A stretch of 42,500 bases of DNA. It comes from Glandiceps talaboti (taxonomy: Eukaryota; Hemichordata; Enteropneusta; Spengelidae). Location: assembly GCF_964340395.1 (NCBI RefSeq), contig NC_135569.1, positions 19,133,957-19,176,456 of the forward strand, given 5' to 3'. Shown here in pieces: positions 36,381-42,500 of this stretch. Below the pieces are notes generated by a model. It searched no databases. It saw only the letters and a program-made list of their open reading frames with translations, and was not told the DNA's origin. Numbering within the stretch: the first letter of the stretch is position 1; every line of letters begins with the position of its first letter. The position numbers were made by a program, and so were the translations under genes.

Positions 36381-37243
36381 AAAGCAAAAAAAAAGTATTT
36401 GGTTCTCGTCCTCCATATCGATGGCGAAACCAAAAAGTTTGAGAAGTACAGATGGGAGGCTGTAAAACAAACAGTTTACAATGCATGTAGTTTACTTTCA
36501 GAGTTCCATAAATGTTATTAATCATTCAGGGCAGCTTTAGTGGTAACATCATGTATGTGATAGTGTAATGGTTGATGAGTCAATGTGTTTCCCCAACCAA
36601 CACTAATGTTCATAAGTTGATATAAGTTGATATTTGGTATACAGTGTTGGGTTTCCACTAATAATTTAATATGTTTACAGTCATGTTACATTACATCGAT
36701 CATAGCGGTTTGACCTTTACAATTTTCATCATGGTTTAGGCCAAGAAAAAAAATAGAATTGTTTCTGGTCAGGAGAGTTTGTCTAAAATAGTGCGACGAC
36801 ACATTTTTGAGGTTTCTTTGTTGTTTTTTAATTCTCAACAACCTTGTCACTCAGTCTACTATTTATAGCAATTGCTGTTCTTTTTATTTAGTACTTTAGA
36901 GCAAGTGTGTATGTGTAGGGGCAGATGTCATTTGCTTGTTCACGATTGACTCTGCAGTTATCTTCAATGAAGTAGGGAGGGTTATTTTTGTGTTTCCCCC
37001 TAGATCTGCAGACTACATGGGCTGAATAAACACACAAAAAAAGACCAATGTGGGGTATTTAAGTGATGCAAGCACTGACCAGAAACAATTCTTCTTTTTT
37101 TTTTTGGCCTTGTATCATAAACAAGTCAATGTCGTACTTGTCAATGTTTGTGTAGGGGAGGAGGCCTAAACAAACAGAGTTCCTTTATTAAGCCTGTGTG
37201 ACTGTCAAATATTTGATGTATTTTTCCCCAATATATTGTATAG
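36346..37243 (+). other. Phase-0 intron, 898 bp
   Basis: The donor is GTGAGA at 36346 and the acceptor is CAATATATTGTATAG ending at 37243. Joining K (AAG) to GGATCT continues the SH2 domain as ...YTLKGSGKEFLDL. The intron contains the duplicated exon fragment near its start and an inverted-repeat element at 36739-37109. Confidence 0.8.
36739..37109. mobile_element. Possible MITE with arms of about 34 bp
   Basis: The left arm 36739-36772 starts GGCCAAGAAAAAAAAT and ends TTGTTTCTGGTCAG. The reverse complement of 37075-37109 starts GGCCAAAAAAAAAAAG and ends with the same TTGTTTCTGGTCAG. The arms differ by a one-base length change and a few substitutions inside the A-run. The 371-bp interior has no open frame of note. 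I found no clear target-site duplication, so it could also be two opposed copies of a dispersed repeat. Confidence 0.5.
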
Positions 37244-37465
37244 GGATCTGGTAAAGAATTCCTGGACTTGACAACTCTTACCAACTACTACTCCATCAAT
37301 AGAGACCTGTTGCCATGCCGACTAAACTTAGCCAGGACCAATCCAATATACTGTACTGTAGGCAAAGAAAACAGTGATGGCAGTGATTCTGAATCTGATA
37401 ATGATGAAGATTACCTACTATTGTCAGATTTCAGGTCAATCATGGATGAGATTCGAACTCAGTGA
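37244..37465 (+). CDS. Terminal exon: SH2 C-terminus and acidic tail
   Basis: This encodes 73 residues ending at TGA (37463-37465). GSGKEFLDLTTLTNYYSINRD and LLPCRLNLA form the last SH2 strand and helix; the LPC-L pattern is like tensins. After NPIYCTVGKEN comes an acidic run (DGSDSESDNDEDY) and a short hydrophobic end (LLLSDFRSIMDEIRTQ). No PTB domain follows, unlike tensin 1-4, so this is either a different SH2 family or a short isoform. The joined partial protein is about 342 residues, with the SH2 domain at about 204-301. The tail coding sequence shares an 18-base match and neighbouring similarity with untranslated sequence downstream. No polyadenylation signal could be assigned with confidence. 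Confidence 0.85.
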   Translation, partial: GSGKEFLDLTTLTNYYSINRDLLPCRLNLARTNPIYCTVGKENSDGSDSESDNDEDYLLLSDFRSIMDEIRTQ

Positions 37466-37795
37466 TGTAGGATACTAATGCTGATTCTAATGATAACTTG
37501 GCAGTAAACCTTGTTGACAGATTTCATCTCAGTTGAGGATAAGAGCGGAAACTGGTGATGTTGGATGCTGATTCTGTATTAGCTGACAGCTATAATTACC
37601 TCTTTTGTCTCAGATTTCTGAGATACAAACTAAATACTGAAGGAAATCGATTCTAAATCGTACAATAACTTTGAATACTACTTGATAGAATTCAGAGCAG
37701 GCATGGATGAGATTCGAACCTGACAATTTAGGATACTGATTCTGAATCTGATTATAACTAGAAATATTTCCTAATATCAAATTTCATATGTATGT
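37372..37795. repeat. Degenerate repeat spanning the stop codon and 3' UTR
   Basis: The 18 bases CATGGATGAGATTCGAAC occur in the coding tail at 37441-37458 and again at 37702-37719. Each is preceded by a TTCAG-containing stretch and followed by AGGATACT...GATTCT. GATTCTGAATCTGAT occurs in the acidic-tail codons near 37383 and again near 37740. ATTACCT...TCAGATTTC occurs near 37410 and near 37597. These shared pieces suggest three or four decayed copies of a unit of roughly 90-150 bp, the first of which is coding. Confidence 0.65.
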
Positions 37796-38599
37796 ATGGA
37801 TGGATGGATGGATGAATGAAATTTACGTCAGTAGTTTATGCACCCAGCCAATAAGGTTTTCTCTTGAAACTTCCATAACATGTCATCAAACTTGAAATGA
37901 AACTTTGAAGGGCTAATTTTCAATCCCAGGTCAGTGTTGCCAAAAATGCAACAAATTCCAAAAATACAGTGACAGCAGATTTCTTTCCCGTACCATAGTT
38001 CAACATTAGGAGATAAAAAAAATCTGTAATACTCTCTACAATGGCAATTCCTGAGGTGTTGTATGAACTCTCTTAGTGCATTACACTGTCAAAGTCATCT
38101 GCCATAATTAGCTAGTAATAATCCAACCACACTTTTTATACAGATTAGGTCTATAAGGTGAAAATGAAGTTGTCACTTATTATGCCCTTTATCTGTCATA
38201 ATGTTGACACATTGTTTGACATGTACAGGATTAGCAGTCCTCTACCGTAGCTAATATTAAAGTTTGTGCACAGGGTTATAACCACTCCTTGTCTGAGTTG
38301 CTGCTGAAGTCTTATCAGTATTGGATAGTGCAAGTCAAAGGGGGATTTAGAAGGTGTGAATTGGGTTGACCTTTGTAGTTCAAGTAAAACCAGTCCAGCA
38401 AAGTCAGAAATCATATGCCTGCACATGGAAGTATATGGGAAGCCTCCATGGTCTCAAGAATGAAATGCAAGAGGACCAAAATAGTTTGCCAAAATTACGA
38501 GGAGAACTTAATTACGGAGAAAAATAGTTGTGGCGAGTAGTATTAAAAATAAGTCATACTACTGTACCATGAATGGAGTAGTGACTGCACAGTAAGGGT
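37466..38599. other. Probable 3' UTR and downstream spacer
   Basis: No further gene is seen. A GGAT microsatellite lies at about 37795-37820. An ATTAAA is present at about 38255, but too far from the stop codon to assign. A small inverted pair, GTAGTAT and ATACTAC, lies near 38540-38562. The remainder is AT-rich. Confidence 0.5.
37795..37820. repeat. GGAT/ATGG microsatellite
   Basis: The sequence reads TATGGATGGATGGATGGATG, then GATGAATGAAA, about five tetranucleotide units with decay at the end. Confidence 0.85.
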
Positions 38600-39059
38600 T
38601 TAAAGGCCCGTATCGAGTATAAAAGGAGGATTACAGTAGGGACGCTCATTTATGCAAAGCCTCTCGTATGCCTAACATCGCCTGGGTGCTCCAAGAAAAC
38701 TGTCAAAATCACGGCTATTTCCCGAGCATTTACTCTAAATGTATCCCAAAATGAATTATAAATATGTAGAAGAGGTGCCTGTGTGAATTGTTTTGTAAAT
38801 TATGATGATCTGGGAGCGAAATTTGATTATGTTGTCATGTGGTATGTGGCGAAATGTTAGGTTAGAAGCGTCCAAACAGCTGTCACTCAAATACTGTGTA
38901 AACGTTTGCGTAACTCCCTGGGGGGTTGGTAGTATCTCGATAATCAATTCGCTAGATTATTTACCTCTACCTACCATAATAACATAACGGTAATGATCAA
39001 ATCAGAAGTATGGGCCTGGCGACAAGGCAAAAGTATACAGTGGTAGAAATGTGACTATT

Positions 39060-39086
39060 TTGTGTTTGTTTGTGTGTGTGTGTGAT
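39060..39086. repeat. GT microsatellite
   Basis: TGTGTTTGTTTGTGTGTGTG and a few further GT units form a short dinucleotide run inside the TTAA-flanked element. Confidence 0.8.
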
Positions 39087-39103
39087 TGTCTTTCTGTTTG
39101 GGT

Positions 39104-39109
39104 TTTATT
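39104..39109 (-). promoter_or_regulatory. Possible polyadenylation signal AATAAA (minus strand)
   Basis: TTTATT on the + strand reads AATAAA on the minus strand. It lies about 65 bases beyond the end of the last minus-strand open frame (stop near 39173), as expected for a gene read leftward from the right side of the element. Confidence 0.4.
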
Positions 39110-39172
39110 TTTTGGTAATGGGAGTACCATTTACACATACAGTAGAAAACCAATTAGAAAGGTGTTTTGATC

Positions 39173-39702
39173 TCAAATTCGAATAAAATTGCTAACAAAT
39201 GACAACACCGACATACGCAAAACATGAACGTGTAGTTTAGGTAAGGTACACTCTTTTTGGAGGATGTGGTGGCCCTGAAAAGGGCCGTTTGGTTTGTGGC
39301 TTTTCAGCCGTTCGGTTAGACCGAGCTTACGCCCAGCTATGACCTCTGTACGGCACACCGGGTAAATTTGGATAAACTCGGAGACCGTACCTGCGAAGTG
39401 ACGCATTTAGGCATCACTTCCCTACGACTGATGGCAACATCATCAGCCTGCATTAGTTGCTGCTTCCTATGTAAGTAGCGTGGATCGTTCCACGCATTTC
39501 TTCGGTCGAGCATATTGCAATACTTTCGGTAGAGCCGATGGCGAACCAAAACATTTTCGTCACAAGGTTCCTGGCCCATACCAAGCCAGTCTTGTCGGTA
39601 TGTTGTGACACACGGGTAGCAAAGGCAGTGCGGACATTCGTTTTGACGCAAAGCAATGTCGTTTTTTTTAAAGAAGTAAATTTTGGGGTTTTTTCCGCCC
39701 AT
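39173..39702 (-). CDS. Cysteine-rich ORF in the TTAA element, probably frameshifted
   Basis: From an ATG at 39700-39702 this reads 121 residues to a stop at 39337. Cysteines sit at 23, 26, 28 and 31 (ECPHCLCYPC), then 47, 62 and 100. QDWLGMGQ, RHRLYRKY, AWNDPRYL and REVMPKCV follow in order. Spaced Cys-X2-Cys-X-Cys-X2-Cys residues suggest a metal-binding knuckle. The layout loosely recalls the cysteine-rich intracellular domain of P2X7-like proteins and uncharacterised invertebrate proteins with an R-E-(I/L/M)-(L/M)-P-x-C-V ending. That is memory, not a search. The protein-like sequence seems to continue in another frame from 39406 to 39173 (EFIQIYPVCRTEVIAGRKLG), implying a frameshift near 39385-39406 or a missed intron (CAG|GTACGG is present there). 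An acceptor-like ACGCAG lies just upstream of the ATG. Confidence 0.45.
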
Positions 39703-39804
39703 TATCTGCGTATTATTTTGAATTGATTACATGTAACAAAGCATTCTTTTTCACCATGTCGTTGGAAGTGGCAGTATGTCGATCATCTCAATCTAAACTG
39801 AGCA

Positions 39805-39812
39805 TGACGTCA
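39805..39812. promoter_or_regulatory. CRE-like palindrome TGACGTCA
   Basis: A perfect TGACGTCA, the consensus for CREB/ATF factors, lies about 100 bases upstream of the cysteine-rich minus-strand frame and between the two larger frames of the element. It could serve a promoter there. A single 8-base match can occur by chance. Confidence 0.3.
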
Positions 39813-39827
39813 ACCCGACTTTCCGTG

Positions 39828-40295
39828 TTATGATACACATAGTACATGGTGCATCAACAGAAAATAATGTAACGCGTCTGGACAAAAATATACAAGGAAA
39901 GAAGGCAGAATACTATTCAAAATGGTGCCGAAACAGATTTTTTGGATCATGAGTTTCAATTGCAAAAGTCGTGTAGCTGTAAGTGCAATTGTCTTCGGCT
40001 CCACCCTGCCACGTACGTACATCCCCGGTGTACAGCACACCCCGTTATATTCATACGCTGTCGTCCAAGCTCCATATTTTGATTCACTGTACAGTGGTAA
40101 AGTTATAAAATTGGCCCGTTCAACCCTTTCGGGACATTGCAATGAACGATAAACAAAACAGCGATTTACTTCAGACAGTTCCTTTGCCATCGCTAGTGCA
40201 TTGTTGTGTGATACGTCAACACAGCTGTCTCCCCGGTACATTTGTATTCCGATCTTTGAACAAACATACAAAAGGTTCTTTTTCGTGAAATTCAT
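39828..40295 (-). CDS. Uncharacterised 155-codon ORF in the TTAA element
   Basis: The frame starts at an ATG (40293-40295) with a purine at -3 and runs unbroken to a stop at 39828. It is not recognised. Six cysteines lie in the first 90 residues (12, 25, 46, 54, 87, 88), with aromatic-rich stretches such as KYGAWTTAYEYNGVCC. The last 45 residues are hydrophobic (LNSILPSFLVYF, HYFLLMHHVL) and might be a membrane segment, or intron read as coding, since GTACGT donor-like sequences occur at about residues 92-95. The frame may be one exon of a gene that also includes the cysteine-rich frame at 39702. Its place in a TTAA-flanked element suggests transposon cargo or a decayed element gene. Confidence 0.4.
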   Translation of the reverse strand: MNFTKKNLLYVCSKIGIQMYRGDSCVDVSHNNALAMAKELSEVNRCFVYRSLQCPERVERANFITLPLYSESKYGAWTTAYEYNGVCCTPGMYVRGRVEPKTIALTATRLLQLKLMIQKICFGTILNSILPSFLVYFCPDALHYFLLMHHVLCVS

Positions 40296-40328
40296 TCTTT
40301 TATTTATAAAACTATATGTGTTACATAA

Positions 40329-40565
40329 TTATGACACATTACAATGAAACAAAATTACCACCTCTGTCGAGTCAAAAGTGTTATATGCAGTAGACAACTG
40401 CCATCCATTGTCTATGGTATAATACGCACACTGCACAGTCGCTGTATACTGTGTCGGCCAAACTTTCATGCTCAATGTGTATATGGCCGTTTCGTTGCGA
40501 GCCTGTACATACAATACAGTTCGAGTATCACAACGACTAGCAACGCAGTGAAATGATTCCGATGT
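40329..40565 (-). CDS. Small ORF at the upstream end of the TTAA element (no ATG)
   Basis: An open frame on the minus strand runs from about 40565 to a TAA at 40329. It begins QRTSESFHCVASRC and includes VLYVQARNETAIYTLSMKV and NGWQLSTAYNTF. No ATG lies near its start, so it would have to be an internal or terminal exon. Alternating hydrophobic residues and two N-x-S/T sites (NET, NVS) would suit an extracellular beta-rich domain, but no family is recognised. An AATAAA on the same strand lies between it and the next frame (40299-40304), so the two may not be one transcript. Confidence 0.25.
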   Translation of the reverse strand, partial: TSESFHCVASRCDTRTVLYVQARNETAIYTLSMKVWPTQYTATVQCAYYTIDNGWQLSTAYNTFDSTEVVILFHCNVS

Positions 40566-40756
40566 CCGTTGTTACTATAAATGATTTTGGTTCAGGCAGA
40601 AACAGTGTCTGTCATAACAGGATTAGTAAATGTTTGATCGTTGTCATTGATATGTGGACACGGTGACGTGAGTGTTAATCCGCTCAGATAAGACGCTGTG
40701 TACTGGGTGGAGTAGTCCCTAATGCGGTGACCCGGGATTGAAATACGGGCCTTTAA

Positions 40757-42500
40757 GGATGAAGGGCACAACTGTTACCATTCAAAAGAAACGGTAAACA
40801 TTTAAAAAACAAATTTTACACATATCTTCATATGAGCTACACTATAACATAAGACACGTCTCGTTGTTCAGCCCTATCAGGGCTTGTGAATGTTGCATGG
40901 CTTATTTGTTTCGCCGTGAACACTGCATGCTGTGTGTATCCCCATCCGAATGTGTACACTTTTATCTCAGTATTATCATCACCTAGCCTGGCAAGGGGTG
41001 AGACAGTGTGTACTTTATCTTAATCTAGTCTAGCAAGGGTGAGATGGACTAATCCTGCTATCCTGTGAACTTGTCGGGCATAAGTACAATAGACACCGGT
41101 GGAAAGATAAACAACGCGGCTCCGCCTTGTTCTTTATCTTTCCACTGGTGTCTATTGTATACATAGATATTTCAAATACATGATATTTATAATCTGTATG
41201 AACTTGTAAGGTTAATTTGAGTTTCTTATCTAAACAAATGAAATACAGATTTGATATGTGTTTGTTTTACCATTTCTCAATTACCTTGCAGCTATTATAT
41301 AAATTCTAACAAAACCTGATAAATGTCATTTTTAGCCATAAAGTATCGTGGGGGCCAGTCAACACATGGTATAGATTTGTGGAGTGTAGAGGTCTTTACA
41401 ACAATGAATTGCTCTTGTGGGCTAAGAGAGATAGCTGGAATTTACAGAATGAAATAATAAAGTTATTAGTTGTATTTATTTTACTCAAGATGAACTCCAG
41501 AAATATTTGAAATGTGTACATATCTTGTATTTGTGAGAGTTTGATATTAAATCCATACAGGGTATTGGTAATTCACAAACCATAAACCTAGATAATTTTA
41601 ACTACTAGCAAATTTTGCAATTTTCATGCATGTCTTCAGCTAGTTCCCAGAGACCCATTTTTACTAATTATCAAATTGGTATACATTGTTTGTGTACAAG
41701 AAGGCATTTTAGTCACTACTTAATTTAGCATTTTTTAGCGAAATAAGTGAAAATATGTCTTCAGCGAAAGTTTCCCGATTTACAGTATATAGTGCCTTAT
41801 TTTGAGATAATCTGCCTGATTTGGTAAAAATGGTCATGTATGGAACTGGTCAGTTTGACTATAAATATCTACTCTTTGGAAATGTATTTTATTGATTTAA
41901 TATTTGATTGTACAACTTACAACTTGAAATTGAAATATTAATATGTCAAAGGTAACATATGTTGTACAGAGTTCACAAGATTAATTAAATTGCTGCCATA
42001 TTTCAAATTTATTTGCTGGATATGATGTTCCAGTGAATTCAAAATATTTTATTAGAGAAAACTTACCATACTTGCATGAAGTTCAACTTTTTATGTATAT
42101 GACAAAACTAAAACAATTTATAGTACACGTGCCACCCCCTTAATTTATGCTAATTATTATTTAAATTAGTCAAAACATTGACATATTAACCCTATGTAAT
42201 CATTAGCTTGGACTCAGAATATTGTTACTTTGCATATTAATGTCAGGTAGTCTTTTATTTTGTGTCAATTTATAGCTGTATTCTTAAACACCTACAATCC
42301 AAGAAAAAATACTGATGCATTTACTCGCTTGTGGTATTAGCAGGAATGAGACAAGTTTCATGCAAAGACATACAATGTAATTAGTGGCAGTAATTTATCA
42401 AAGTATAAACACCACAGAAGTGTACTAATAAACTATAACACTAGTAGTCAGTTGTTTTTAACATCTAAGTTTTATTCCTTATCTAACATTGGCCTTTGTT
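40757..42500. other. AT-rich intergenic sequence, no gene seen
   Basis: No coding frame of note exists on either strand. CTAG(C/T)CT(G/A)GCAAGGG recurs at 40984 and 41025 in a small two-copy repeat, and a strong hairpin follows at 41085-41159. From 41160 to the end the sequence is strongly AT-rich with no repeat, RNA gene or exon that I can support. Confidence 0.55.
41085..41159. repeat. 75-bp hairpin with a 27-bp stem
   Basis: The left arm 41085-41111 (TACAATAGACACC...GATAAA) and the right arm 41133-41159 are complementary at 26 of 27 positions. The single exception (G at 41098) would be a G-U pair in RNA. The 21-base loop contains a second small palindrome, GCGGCTCCGC. It could be a foldback element or, if transcribed, a small-RNA hairpin. 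Confidence 0.85.

Larger units (their letters stand above)
38600..40756. mobile_element. TTAA-flanked, piggyBac-like element with cargo ORFs
   Basis: The left edge is TTAA (38600-38603) followed by AGGCCCGTAT (38604-38613). The right edge is ATACGGGCCT (40743-40752) followed by TTAA (40753-40756). This gives a 10-bp perfect terminal inverted repeat between TTAA duplications, and TTAA target duplication is characteristic of piggyBac-type transposition. Just inside each end the motif TAGGGAC recurs in matching orientation (near 38637, and near 40715 on the minus strand). The interior is richer in GC and CpG than both flanks. No DDE transposase is recognisable, so the element is probably non-autonomous. 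The interior carries three minus-strand frames. Without a second copy or an empty site, the boundaries rest on the inverted ends alone. Confidence 0.65.

Noticed and set aside
36118-36465. A single 115-codon gene across the SH2 exon
   Set aside because: It reads through both splice sites. The in-phase exons at 8045-8188 and 37244-37465 complete the SH2 domain far better.
37244-37465. Assignment of the gene to tensin
   Set aside because: The SH2 domain is tensin-like, but the C-terminal PTB domain of tensins is absent and the linker is not recognisable, so no gene name is given.
39538-40152. Plus-strand frames in the TTAA element
   Set aside because: They mirror the minus-strand frames that carry the patterned cysteines and conserved-looking motifs. 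Only the minus strand also has a suitably placed AATAAA.
40757-42500. Search for a tRNA, rRNA or another exon at the right end
   Set aside because: No tRNA-like stems, no conserved rRNA segments and no open frame with splice sites were found.

Overview
The window is animal nuclear DNA, most likely from an invertebrate; the clade cannot be fixed from the sequence alone. It is AT-rich and has spliceosomal GT-AG introns. Its only clear host gene is the 3' part of an SH2-domain protein on the + strand, in four exons (2447-2934, 8045-8188, 36171-36345, 37244-37465). The junction phases agree throughout (2, 2, 0). Joined, the exons give about 342 residues ending in a complete C-terminal SH2 domain plus an acidic tail. 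The SH2 domain is closest by eye to the tensin type, but I could not name the gene. Earlier exons and the promoter lie to the left of the window.

About 33.4 kb (roughly 79%) is tandem repeat, all in or next to this gene. Positions 1-1941 hold 29 full copies plus a partial copy of a 65-bp unit. Intron 2935-8044 holds about 71 copies of a 56-bp unit, interrupted by a 614-bp insertion that contains three copies of a 151-bp unit. Intron 8189-36170 (28 kb) is almost entirely one array of about 1,290 copies of a 21-bp unit. That array has nested higher-order structure: about 1.5-kb blocks inside blocks of 5.5 and 8.6 kb. The unit length is a multiple of three and the unit lacks stops in one + frame and two - frames, so it produces open frames of up to 2,855 codons. 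I regard these as artefacts.

The most unusual signal is the 56-bp array. It starts exactly at the 5' splice site of the first exon. Every unit begins with a splice-donor-like GTATGT or GTATAT, carries a CTAAC or TTAAC branch-site-like motif, and ends with a pyrimidine-rich CAG placed directly against the next donor. The array is therefore a ladder of recursive-splice-site-like junctions, apparently made by amplifying the exon-intron boundary.

Downstream of the gene, 38600-40756 looks like a TTAA-flanked, piggyBac-like element of about 2.15 kb. It has 10-bp perfect terminal inverted repeats and several minus-strand reading frames, including a cysteine-rich one, but no recognisable transposase. 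The remainder (40757-42500) is AT-rich with no gene visible, apart from a strong 27-bp-stem hairpin at 41085-41159.
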